From an uncultured Bacilli bacterium (GTDB taxonomy: Bacteria > Bacillota_I > Bacilli_A > RF39 > UBA660), in contig CAJUKB010000016.1 in assembly GCA_910587325.1 (NCBI GenBank), positions 1-31,932 on the forward strand: a DNA stretch of 31,932 nucleotides, in the 5' to 3' direction. Position numbers and translations under genes: made by a program. Below, piece by piece: positions 15,526-23,800 of the stretch (within the stretch, counting starts at the first letter, position 1; every line of letters begins with the position of its first letter). The notes under the pieces are model-generated. The model was not told the origin of the DNA, made no database searches, and saw only the letters and a program-made list of their open reading frames with translations.

Positions 15526-16071
15526 ATGGAATTAGATAAGGCAATTCAAGAAAGAAGAAGTACAAGGGAATTTAGTAGTGAGCCTGTAGCTAAAGAGGAT
15601 ATTTATAAATTAATTGAAAGTGCAAGACTTGCTCCTTCGGCAGGAAATCGTCAACCTTGGTTTTTCGTAATTTTAGAAGGAGATATTAAAAATAAAGTAG
15701 CAAGCATAATGGAAGAACAAATAAAAAATGCCGTTGTAATTATGGATGGAAGAGAAAATGTAACACACGCTTATAATCCAACAAGTAGTGTAAAAGGAAG
15801 TATAAGAGTTATAAAAGATGCTCCGGTTTTCATTCTTGTTTTTCGTAAGTTTAGTGAAGATTGGAAAGAAGGAGATTACTTATCCATTGGGTGTGCTGTA
15901 GAACATATTAGTTTGAAAGCCACTGATTTAGGACTTGGTAGTCTTTGGGTAAGGGATGTTGTGTATACAAGAGATAAAATAGCTAAGTTTGTAGGATATG
16001 AAAATTTAGAACTTGTAACAGGAATTGCAATTGGGTATTCAATAGAATTTCCTTATGAAAGACACAAATAG
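15526..16071 (+). CDS. Nitroreductase-family FMN oxidoreductase
   Basis: A 181-residue flavin reductase of the nitroreductase superfamily, which uses NAD(P)H to reduce nitro compounds, quinones or related substrates. N-terminal FMN-binding motif ERRSTREFSSEPV at residues 8-20, then ARLAPSAGNRQPWFFVIL (SAGNRQPW binds FMN), KDAPVFILV, the helix SIGCAVEHISLKATDLGLGSLWV, and LVTGIAIGY near the C-terminus where family members have the phosphate-binding G. Length matches the short subgroup. The natural substrate is unknown. It is the last gene before a strong terminator and has its own promoter. Confidence 0.88.
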   Translation: MELDKAIQERRSTREFSSEPVAKEDIYKLIESARLAPSAGNRQPWFFVILEGDIKNKVASIMEEQIKNAVVIMDGRENVTHAYNPTSSVKGSIRVIKDAPVFILVFRKFSEDWKEGDYLSIGCAVEHISLKATDLGLGSLWVRDVVYTRDKIAKFVGYENLELVTGIAIGYSIEFPYERHK

Positions 16072-16106
16072 AAACTAGAAGAGATTATGGTATGTAAATA
16101 AAGGAT

Positions 16107-16135
16107 AAAACAAAGTGAAAAACTTTGTTTTTTTT
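16107..16135 (+). terminator. Terminator after the nitroreductase gene
   Basis: AAAACAAAGT and ACTTTGTTTT form a ten-base stem over a GAAAA-type loop, followed by a T tract. A GTG inside the hairpin (16115) is not a credible start. Confidence 0.85.
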
Positions 16136-16143
16136 GTTATACT
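16135..16143 (+). promoter_or_regulatory. Extended -10 promoter TGTTATACT
   Basis: Same motif as at 13537; it begins in the T tract of the preceding terminator and lies 16 bases before the ATG at 16160. Confidence 0.5.
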
Positions 16144-16159
16144 AATCGTAGTGATGTAT

Positions 16160-16747
16160 ATGAAGTTTTTTAAAAATAAAAGAAATGCAATTAAGCTTAT
16201 TCTGTTTTGTATTATGATTTATTTATTTGCCTATTTAGGAACAAAAGAGTATCAAACAGATGTAGTAGATAATATTCGTTTTGCTAATGAATACAAAGAT
16301 ATTTCTAAAAATAATGTATTTGTTTATTTGAATGAAAATAAAGTACTAGAAATTTTAAATGGAAAATCAGGTATTTTATTTATGGGTTTTCCTAGTAATA
16401 TATGGAGTCATTACTATGCGGAATATTTAAACGAAGTAGCGATAAATAATCATATAGAAGAAATCTATTATTATGATTTTAGAAAAGATAGAAACTTAAA
16501 CAACAATACATATACGAATATAGTAAATAAGCTAAAAGAGTATTTAACTTTTGATGATATAGGAAATATGGACTTGTCTGCTCCAACAATTGTGATTGTC
16601 AAAAATGGAGAAATTCTTTATTTTGATGATGAAATTACTTATATAAAAGGGGATATACGTCCAGAAGATTATTTTACAGATTATCGTAAAAATTTAGTAA
16701 AAACCAATTTTGATTTGGCAATAAAATCATTTAAAGGAAGTGAATAG
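16160..16747 (+). CDS. Membrane-anchored thioredoxin-fold-like protein without CxxC
   Basis: A 195-residue protein with one N-terminal membrane segment (about residues 10-27) and an extracytoplasmic domain. The pattern strand (SGILFMGFP), helix (SHYYAEYLNEVAIN), strand (IEEIYYYDF), helix, then SAPTIVIVKNGEILYFDD with a likely cis-proline at 142, is that of a thioredoxin fold, as in bacteriocin-transport accessory proteins. Where CxxC should stand, the sequence is GFPSNIWS, so no thiol redox activity is expected. Start at 16160 because GTGAT is just upstream and the earlier GTG at 16115 lies inside a terminator. The next gene begins two bases after its stop, so the two form an operon. Confidence 0.6.
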   Translation: MKFFKNKRNAIKLILFCIMIYLFAYLGTKEYQTDVVDNIRFANEYKDISKNNVFVYLNENKVLEILNGKSGILFMGFPSNIWSHYYAEYLNEVAINNHIEEIYYYDFRKDRNLNNNTYTNIVNKLKEYLTFDDIGNMDLSAPTIVIVKNGEILYFDDEITYIKGDIRPEDYFTDYRKNLVKTNFDLAIKSFKGSE

Positions 16748-16748
16748 A

Positions 16749-17531
16749 ATGCAAGAAACGGAAGATAATTATGTAGGCTTCGGTTTATTCTTTTTTCTTA
16801 TTGTTTTAATTATCCTTGTGTGTTCTATGCTTATGTTCTTAAGTGTACGTAATAAAAAACAAGAAAAAAGTATAAATGATACTAACGAAGTGATGGTTAG
16901 TGATAAGAATAAAAAAGATAAAAGTAAAGATTTTATTTATTTCACAGATGAAGAAACAATTAGTGAAGAATTAAATCTTATTTATAAAATGCCTATTATC
17001 AATTTAAATAGTGAAGAAGTTAATTATATAAATGAAGAAATTAAGACGTACGCAAATCAAATTAAAGGAACATTAGAAAAAGGGCAAACTGAAAATTGCT
17101 CTAGTAATGAAGAAGATACTATTTCGAAAACAGATTATTTAGATTACGCTGTCTATACTTATCAAGAATATGTAACGCTTTTAATAAGAGAATCTAGTTA
17201 CTCTTGTCAAAACGGATTCTCTTCTTCTAGTAAAATAAGGGCTTATACCTTTGATGTTTTAAGTGGAAAGCGTTTATCTTTTGATACTTTACTTAGTAAA
17301 TATGATACAACTTTAACAGAAGTACTAGAACAAATTCGCTCGAATTTAAATAGAGAACAGATAGTGATAGAGGGGATTCCGAATATTAAAATTGAAGAGA
17401 CGATTAATGACTTAAAATCCCAAGAAACGTATGTTATATATATAGATGAATTTGGCGATTTAATTCTAAATTATGTTGTAAAAACCACTAGTCTCGATTA
17501 TAATGATACTATAACAATAAATAGAAAGTAG
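16749..17531 (+). CDS. Membrane-anchored RsiV/PdaC-like (DUF3298-type) protein
   Basis: A 260-residue protein with a membrane segment at about residues 10-32, a charged linker and an exterior domain. The region YLDYAVYTYQEYVTLLIRES, then AYTFDVLSGKRLSFDTLLSKY, follows the DUF4163/DUF3298 pattern seen in the anti-sigma factor RsiV and deacetylase PdaC (their Y-F-D-x-x-T-G-K...L-x-L-x-D-L-F motif). No deacetylase domain is attached. Start chosen at the ATG at 16749 with AAAGGAAG upstream. It lies between the thioredoxin-like gene and frr (frr begins 8 bases after its stop), so the three are probably cotranscribed. A sensor or wall-associated role is a guess. Confidence 0.5.
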   Translation: MQETEDNYVGFGLFFFLIVLIILVCSMLMFLSVRNKKQEKSINDTNEVMVSDKNKKDKSKDFIYFTDEETISEELNLIYKMPIINLNSEEVNYINEEIKTYANQIKGTLEKGQTENCSSNEEDTISKTDYLDYAVYTYQEYVTLLIRESSYSCQNGFSSSSKIRAYTFDVLSGKRLSFDTLLSKYDTTLTEVLEQIRSNLNREQIVIEGIPNIKIEETINDLKSQETYVIYIDEFGDLILNYVVKTTSLDYNDTITINRK

Positions 17532-17538
17532 TGAGAAA

Positions 17539-18066
17539 ATGGATATAGAACAAAAAATGGATAAAGCGATTACGGCTTTAGAAAACAAACTGATGAATAT
17601 AAGAGCAGGAAGAGCAAACCCTGCGATGTTAAATGGAATAATGGTAGACTATTATGGAACTCCTTCTCCTATTCAAAGTCTTGCAAATGTAACGGTTCCA
17701 GAAGCAAGACAATTAATGATTAAACCTTTTGATAGAACAACTTTAAAAGATATTGAAAGAGCCATTAATGAAGCAAACATTGGAATTACGCCTATTAATA
17801 ACGGAGAGATAATTATTTTAACGATTCCTGAACTTACAGAAGAAAGAAGAAAAGAATATGTTAAAGAAGCAAGAGAAGTAGCAGAAGAAGCCAAAGTGGC
17901 TTTACGAAATATACGCCAAGAAGAAAACAATGTAATCAAACGTGAAGAATATCCGGAAGATGAAGAAAAAAGATTACTTGAAGATGTCCAAGAGGCGATT
18001 AATAAATACAATAAAATTGTGGATGAAAAATTAAAAGAAAAAGAAACTGAACTTATGACCGTTTAG
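17539..18066 (+). CDS. frr: Ribosome recycling factor
   Basis: A 175-residue RRF, which with EF-G splits post-termination ribosomes. The three-helix bundle signature is clear: LENKLMNIRAGRANPAML, VDYYGTPSPIQSLANVTVPE, LMIKPFDRTTLKDIERAI, IIILTIPELTEERRKE, and a C-terminal helix after VALRNIRQEENN. It is about ten residues shorter than usual, mainly at the N-terminus and in the hinge of the last helix; no essential motif is missing. In many Bacillota it follows pyrH after rpsB-tsf; here it is 4 kb from tsf, behind accessory genes. Confidence 0.95.
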   Translation: MDIEQKMDKAITALENKLMNIRAGRANPAMLNGIMVDYYGTPSPIQSLANVTVPEARQLMIKPFDRTTLKDIERAINEANIGITPINNGEIIILTIPELTEERRKEYVKEAREVAEEAKVALRNIRQEENNVIKREEYPEDEEKRLLEDVQEAINKYNKIVDEKLKEKETELMTV

Positions 18067-18075
18067 TTCTTTTTT
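18045..18075 (+). terminator. Terminator overlapping the end of frr
   Basis: AACTGAAC (18045-18052) pairs with GTTTAGTT (18061-18068, one G-U) and is followed by CTTTTTT; the stem includes the frr stop codon. Confidence 0.65.
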
Positions 18076-18127
18076 ATTGGAGTAAAGTATGATAATATAA
18101 TGGAACGTGGAAAATGGAAGTGATTAT

Positions 18128-18787
18128 ATGATTAATATTGATTTAGAAAAAATGATAGGAAAATTACTGAAAATGTATTCCCATGGTTCCATAAACCGCT
18201 TTGATGAACGTATAATAAAAAAATTTGGTAAAACGAAGATTGATACCAATTTGGAGTGGGTAACGTTAAATATACTTACTTCTTATTACTATTTATATTA
18301 TATGGGTTTTCAAATTCCGAATTTAGATAAAGAAATACATGCTAAGAATGTATTGGAAAGTTTAGATGGTTTAACTTCTCTTTGTTCCAAAATGCCTATT
18401 ATTCGGGGAGAGGGTATTGTAGAAGATTGGTATAACGAATGTGAATTGGTAAGAGAAGAAATTGTAAGTTCTTTACAAAAATTTTTAATAAATATAAAAG
18501 AGGTCTCCTATTATCAGGAGGCGATTGATAAAATGGTTTCTTATTGTGAAAAACATAAATACAATTATGAAGAATGGAAAGAAGAAACTAATAAATATTT
18601 TGATGGCATGGCAAGGAGTAGATTGTTAGGTGCACTTTTACTCGTTTTTGTGATTTTTTTAGGAACATTTTGTTATTCTAAATATGTAGAACTATTTGAT
18701 ACAAATTCTATTGAAAAATTAGAAGAATATGATGATACCTCTTTGGAAGATATTGATGTAGAACAAATTTTAGCAAGAAAACTTTAA
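18128..18787 (+). CDS. Protein of unknown function with one C-terminal membrane segment
   Basis: A 219-residue protein from the ATG at 18128, preceded by GAAGTGAT; a TATAAT at 18096-18101 may be its -10 box. Residues 1-160 are helical and charged with scattered aromatics and cysteines; about 172-190 form one hydrophobic segment (LLGALLLVFVIFLGTFCY), followed by a short acidic tail. That topology puts the large domain in the cytoplasm. No enzyme motif or known family is recognised. It stands alone between the frr terminator and the rpsU promoter. Confidence 0.6.
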   Translation: MINIDLEKMIGKLLKMYSHGSINRFDERIIKKFGKTKIDTNLEWVTLNILTSYYYLYYMGFQIPNLDKEIHAKNVLESLDGLTSLCSKMPIIRGEGIVEDWYNECELVREEIVSSLQKFLINIKEVSYYQEAIDKMVSYCEKHKYNYEEWKEETNKYFDGMARSRLLGALLLVFVIFLGTFCYSKYVELFDTNSIEKLEEYDDTSLEDIDVEQILARKL

Positions 18788-18806
18788 AATAATCAAGCCT
18801 TATTTC

Positions 18807-18836
18807 TTGCCAAAACTAAGCGTTTAGTGCTATAAT
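18807..18836 (+). promoter_or_regulatory. Promoter of rpsU-yqeY
   Basis: -35 TTGCCA at 18807-18812, 18-base spacer, perfect -10 TATAAT at 18831-18836, about 29 bases before the rpsU start. Confidence 0.65.
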
Positions 18837-18864
18837 CATGATAGTTAATGAAAGGAGGGATATT

Positions 18865-19047
18865 ATGACAAAAGTAGCGGTAAATGGTAACTTAGAAAAA
18901 GCAATGAAAACTTGGAAAATGAAAGTTGCAAAAAGTGGCGTCCCTTCTGAACTAAAGAAAAAGAAACATTATACTAAACCTGGAGTTCAAAAAAGAGAAG
19001 CGAAAAAAGAAATGATACGTAATGCTCGTAAGCATAAAAATTATTAA
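18865..19047 (+). CDS. rpsU: 30S ribosomal protein S21
   Basis: A 60-residue, very basic protein; the ATG at 18865 follows the strong site AAAGGAGGG. N-terminal LEKAMKTWKMKVAKSGVPSE matches the S21 core (LE.AL..FK..V...G...E..K...Y.KP), and HYTKPGVQKREAKKE with a lysine/arginine tail completes it. The protein binds near the anti-Shine-Dalgarno end of 16S rRNA. rpsU followed by yqeY is a standard pair in Bacillota. Confidence 0.95.
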   Translation: MTKVAVNGNLEKAMKTWKMKVAKSGVPSELKKKKHYTKPGVQKREAKKEMIRNARKHKNY

Positions 19048-19060
19048 TAGGTGATTTGTA

Positions 19061-19501
19061 ATGTTTGAAAAAATAAATGATGATTTAAAAACTAGTATGA
19101 AAGAACAAGATAAATTTTCTTTGGGTGTACTACGTATGCTTAAGAGTGCTTTACAATTGGAAAGTATTAATAAAAAAGAAGATTTAAATGATGATGAAGT
19201 AATTGCTGTCATTAAAAAGCAAGTAAAAATGCGTATGGATTCTATAGTAGAGTTTGAAAAATTTAATAAAACAGAGGAAATAGACGTTTTGCAAAAAGAA
19301 ATAGAACTATTAAAAAAGTATTTGCCTGAAGAAATGTCTAGTGAAGAAGTAGATAAACAAATAGAAGAAGCATTTTCTAAAATAAATCCTACTAGTATGA
19401 AAGATATGGGTATGGTTATGAAAGAATTGCAAAGTATTGCTTCTCGTGCCGATATGAGTGTAGTATCTAAAAAAGTAAAAGATAAAATAATGGGTCTCTA
19501 G
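19061..19501 (+). CDS. yqeY: GatB/YqeY domain protein
   Basis: A 146-residue YqeY protein: FEKINDDLKTSMKEQDK, VLRMLKSALQLESI, DDEVIAVIKKQVKMRMDSI, LLKKYLPEEMSSEEVD and the C-terminal MGMVMKELQSI...ADMSVVSKKVKD are typical. The domain resembles the tail of GatB of the amidotransferase, suggesting contact with tRNA, but its role is not established. It begins 13 bases after rpsU with AGGTGAT as RBS, in the same operon, and its stop codon is in a terminator. Confidence 0.92.
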   Translation: MFEKINDDLKTSMKEQDKFSLGVLRMLKSALQLESINKKEDLNDDEVIAVIKKQVKMRMDSIVEFEKFNKTEEIDVLQKEIELLKKYLPEEMSSEEVDKQIEEAFSKINPTSMKDMGMVMKELQSIASRADMSVVSKKVKDKIMGL

Positions 19502-19516
19502 TATGGAGACTTTTTT
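19494..19516 (+). terminator. Terminator after yqeY
   Basis: GTCTC (19494-19498) and GAGAC (19506-19510) with six T; the stop codon of yqeY is in the loop. Confidence 0.65.
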
Positions 19517-19536
19517 GATTAAAATAGGAGGCTATT

Positions 19537-20106
19537 ATGATAGTAACAAATGAAATTGAAAGCTATATCGTTTTAAATGAAGAACAAAGAAAGAATCTAT
19601 TCGAAGAATTAGCGAAATTGGTTTGTAATTAAAAAAGATGAAAGTGTAGAATGCATTTATTTTGTTCCTTATAAAAAAGTAGAGGGTGTAGGATATTGCT
19701 TATCTATAACAATAGTAAGAGATGATTCTATGAATCCGTTCAAAGATGTAGAATTGAGAGAGTATAGTGATATGCATGAAGAGCGGAAACTTTTAGAAAA
19801 TATGGCGTAGAAATTTCCACATATTTAGCTTCTAGCTTAGAATATGTCATGGTTTCAGAAGAATTAATTAATGCTAGTTGTTATGATTTATTTAATTCTA
19901 CAATAATATTTGATAGAACCGAAAAATATTTTAAAATAATCGATAATCTAAACCTAAAAGAAGGATTGATTTCTTACTATTCTAATTTGGCTCAAATAGA
20001 ACCTCCAATAATGGACGAGTTGGAAGAACTTGCTATATCAGATGCATTAGAAGCAACTAGAAAGTTTACCAAAACGGAAATGTTTAAAGATATTATGAAT
20101 ATGTAA
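19537..20106 (+). pseudogene. Frameshifted gene of unknown function
   Basis: An ATG at 19537 with AGGAGG upstream begins MIVTNEIESYIVLNEEQRKN but stops after 31 codons. The next frame continues WFVIKKDESVECIYFVPYKK, VEGVGYCLSITIVRDDSMNP, until TAG at 19808-19810. The third frame carries on KYGVEISTYLASSLEYVMVS to the stop at 20104-20106; the open frame from 19849 is only the tail. Two frameshifts thus break one gene of about 190 codons. The strand pattern around VEGVGYCLSITIVRDD is reminiscent of nucleotidyltransferase-like proteins, a weak hint only. Confidence 0.7.
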
Positions 20107-20111
20107 TAAAA

Positions 20112-20138
20112 GAAGCCTCTAAATTTAGAGACTTTTTT
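20112..20138. terminator. Bidirectional terminator between the broken gene and tetR
   Basis: CTCTAAATTTAGAG is a perfect palindrome with a T6 tract on the right and an A-rich left side; it sits between two convergent genes. Confidence 0.7.
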
Positions 20139-20709
20139 ATATGCTATTTAACTCATCAGGAATTAAAATAGATAAGTAATGTATGATTTCTTCTTTGGTA
20201 TACTTTTTATTATCTTTTAACCATTCTAAACCAAGACTTACTACAGCACCTAGATAAAATTTAGCAATGATATTTTCAGGAATAGTTTGTTTTTCTAAGG
20301 TTTCATCATTATTAATATGGGAAATGATATCTTGATCAATGACGTCGTAAAGAATATCCATGGTAATACTATTACGATTATTAATCATAATACTCATATA
20401 TTCTTCTCTTTGACGTTCAATATGGTCTAAAAATAATTTAATCATTTCTAAATAATATTCTTTTGTATTGGATATATTTTTATTTTTCTCTAACTCTTCC
20501 GTTAGAGATTTTTTTAAATTCTTAATGCAATCCGCAAGTAGTTCGTATTTATCTGTATAATGAGCATAAAAAGTAGAACGGTTAATAAGGGCTTGATTAC
20601 AAATATCAGAGACTTTAATTTCTTCAAATGTTTTTTCTTTCATAAGAGTTAGTAAAGCATCATAAAGCGTATTTTGGGTTTTTATGACTCTTAAATCTTT
20701 CTTATTCAT
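20137..20709 (-). CDS. TetR/AcrR-family regulator, divergent from the exporter
   Basis: A 190-residue TetR-type protein. N-terminal DNA-binding domain: RVIKTQNTLYDALLTLMKEK, then FEEIKVSDICNQALINRSTFYAHYTDKYEL, with the recognition helix NRSTFYAHY intact. The C-terminal ligand domain includes FYLGAVVSLGLEWL, as in the DhaS-like TetR_C subgroup, whose members often control the adjacent transporter. Start chosen at 20709 because AGGTGAT is just upstream. It is divergent from the MMPL gene at 20887 with a 177-base shared control region holding an 18-base near-palindrome, so repression of the exporter with relief by its substrate is the likely logic. Confidence 0.88.
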   Translation of the reverse strand: MNKKDLRVIKTQNTLYDALLTLMKEKTFEEIKVSDICNQALINRSTFYAHYTDKYELLADCIKNLKKSLTEELEKNKNISNTKEYYLEMIKLFLDHIERQREEYMSIMINNRNSITMDILYDVIDQDIISHINNDETLEKQTIPENIIAKFYLGAVVSLGLEWLKDNKKYTKEEIIHYLSILIPDELNSI

Positions 20710-20787
20710 TGATATCACCTAATGTGTATTATACTCTTTTTTAAACACAAGTAAAGATATCCTACATGACGTTGCTTATTTGTACAT

Positions 20788-20805
20788 ACGTTTTTATAAA
20801 AATGT
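20788..20805. promoter_or_regulatory. Candidate TetR operator (near-perfect 18 bp palindrome)
   Basis: ACGTTTTTATAAAAATGT is palindromic except for one symmetric mismatched pair. It lies midway between the divergent tetR and exporter genes. GATATCCTACA and GATATCCAACA flank it as direct repeats at about 20757 and 20809. Confidence 0.45.
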
Positions 20806-20886
20806 AACGATATCCAACACTTTTTCTTTTTTGTAGGTGCAATTTTTAAAAGTTTCGAATAAAATGAGTAAACGAATGGAGGTATT

Positions 20887-23800
20887 ATGAAAAAATTAGC
20901 AGAGCATATATGTAAAAATAAAAATAAAATATTAATTGTTTCTTTAGTTTTAGTGGTAATTTCATTTATTGGAATGAAACTTACAAAAATCAATTATGAT
21001 ATTTTGGTTTATCTACCTGAAGAAATTGAAACAGTAAAGGGACAAAATATTTTAACGGATGAGTTTGGTATGGGAGCATATACAATTGTCCTTGCCGAAA
21101 ATTTACCAAGTAAGGATATATTGGCCTTAGAAGAAAAATTTAAAAATATAGAAGGGGTAAATAAGGTTGTTTCCATCTATGATGTTTTGGGAACCAATAT
21201 ACCAATGGATTTTCTGCCAAGTGAAGTAGCAGAAAAAATACATAAAGAAAATACAGATTTGTTATTCGTAACGTTTGAAGAATCAACCTCTTCTTTAAGT
21301 ACTATTGAGGCAATTCGTGAGATGAAAGAAATTGCAAGTGATTCTATGCATATTAGTGGTATGAGTGCAATGGTTTTAGATACGATGGATTTATCAGAAA
21401 GTGAAATTGCAATCTATATTGTGATTGCAGTGGCGTTATGTTTGCTTGTTCTAGAACTATCTCTAGACTCTTACTTGGTACCAATCTTACTTTTATTAAA
21501 TATAGGAATTTCTATTCTGTTCAACTTAGGTTCAAATATTCTATTTGGTGAAATTTCTTATATTACGAAAGCCTTAGTAGCCGTATTGCAACTAGGGGTT
21601 ACAACAGACTTTTCGATTTTTTTATACCATGCGTATGAAGGAAAGAAAAAAAGGGGATTGCCTAATCAAGAGGCGATGCGGGATGCCATAGTAGAAACAT
21701 TTACCTCTGTTGCAGGAAGTTCTCTTACTACCATCGCCGGTTTCTTAGTGTTAATCACGATGAATTTGACTTTGGGACGTGACCTAGGTTTAGTTATGGC
21801 AAAAGGGGTATTCTTAGGAGTTGTATGTGTTTTAACTGTATTTCCAAGTTTACTATTATTCTTTGATAAAATGGTTGAAAAAACAAAACATAAACCCTTA
21901 ACCCTTCCATTTACCCATTTAAATAAGTTTGTTATACGTCATTATAAAGCCATATTTAGTTTATTCTTACTTTTATTGATTCCAGTGTATCTTGCAAATT
22001 CTAAAGTAGACGTCTATTATAAAATTGATAAAAGTTTGCCTGTTACTTTAGATAGTATTGTTGCCAATACAGAATTAAAAGAAAAATTTAACATCGTTTC
22101 TCCAGAAATTATATTATACAACAAAGATATGAAAGTAGAAGACGTAGAGGATATGGTAAATAAAATCGAAAATTTGGAAGGAATTGACTTTGTTTTATCT
22201 TTTTCTAAAATAGAGAGTTTAGGAGTAACAAAAGAGATGTTACCAAGTGATTTAGTAAGTGTATTTGAAAGTGGTAATTACCAAATGATGCTAGTAAATT
22301 CTTTATATGAAATTGCAAGTGATGAGTTAAATGAACAAGTTGGTCTAGTAAATGATGTAATCCGTGAATATGACCGTGATGCTATACTAGCTGGAGAGGG
22401 ACCACTTATGAAAGATTTGGTTACCATTAGTGATGAAGATTTTCGTAATGTAAATACCTATTCTATCGTTTGTATCTTAATTATTATGTTCATTGTATTA
22501 AAATCATTTAGTTTGCCAATTTTTCTCATCCTTGCTATTGAATTTGCTATTTTCTTAAATATGTCTGTTTCTTACTTTGGTGGAGTGGTATTACCATTTG
22601 TTGCCCCAATCGTTTTAGGAACTATTCAATTAGGAGCAACAATTGACTATGCGATTTTAATGACTACAACTTATATGAAATTAAGAAGGGAAGAAATAGA
22701 GAAAAGAGATGCCGTTTTAGAAACGATGGAGTATTGTAGTAATTCTATATTTGTAAGTGGTATGTGCTTCTTTGCTGCGACATTCGGAGTTGGTATTTAT
22801 TCAGAACTTGAAATGGTAGGGGCTTTATGTGCTTTAATTTCAAGAGGAGCTATTATTAGTATGGTCGTTGTCATTATGGTATTGCCATCTATCTTGCTAA
22901 TTTTTGATAAACTCATTTTAAAAACAACTTATAAAAAGAAAGGAAGTAAAAATATGAAAAAAGAGAATCTAAAAAGAATAGCAACTGCAATGTTTGTGAG
23001 TATACTTTTCTTGCCCAACACTGTATGTGCTTTAACAAAAGAGGAAACCGTTTATGCAAAATTAAATACGGATGGAAGTGTCAAAAATGTTTTAGTGACG
23101 GAACATTTAGTGAATGCGGAAGAAAAAGAGGTTATAAAAGATTATTCTGACTTAGAAAATATTATCAATACCCATAGTAGTCATACTTATGAAAGAAATG
23201 AAAATTTACTCACTTGGCAAAGTAATGGAAATAGCATTTTTTATCAAGGCACAACCGATAAAGAATTGCCAATTGAAATGGATATTTCTTATAAATTGGA
23301 TGGCGAGAATATTTCCTTAGACGAGTTAATCGGAAAAAGTGGGCATGTGACTATTGAAATTCAATATAAAAATTTAAATAAACATCTTGTAAAAGTAAAT
23401 GGAAAAAAAGAAACAATATATACGCCCTTTACTATAGTTACCGGAACAACAATTTCAAATGATGAAAATAGAAATATTTCAGTTTCCAATGGAAAAGTAG
23501 TAGACAATGGTCGTCAATCTATTTTAGTCGGAATTAGTACTCCAGGATTGTATGAAAGTTTAGACTATAGTGAACTTAAAGATTTAGATACCATTAAAAT
23601 AACCATGGATACCGAAAAGTTTGAACTGCCAAGTATTTATGCGATGGCAACTCCTAAATTATTGGATATGGAGGATTTAGAAATATTTGATAAGTTAGAT
23701 AGCCTATCAAAAAGTGTTGGTGCACTTCAAAGTTCCATTAATAAAATCGAGAGTGGTTCCAAAGATTTACTTGAGGGTATGAAGACGTTAAGTAGTGGAA

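Noticed and set aside
16115..16159. N-terminal extension of the thioredoxin-like protein from GTG at 16115
   Set aside because: The codon lies within a perfect terminator stem and the added residues have no RBS; GTGAT before 16160 is a better fit.
17673..18011. Long minus-strand open frame over frr
   Set aside because: It is fully antisense to a clear frr gene and has no RBS or family; similar shadows over rpsB and recO were left out too.
19610..19625. Programmed ribosomal frameshift in the gene at 19537
   Set aside because: A second independent shift is needed near 19800 and no slippery site with downstream structure is seen, so decay is simpler.
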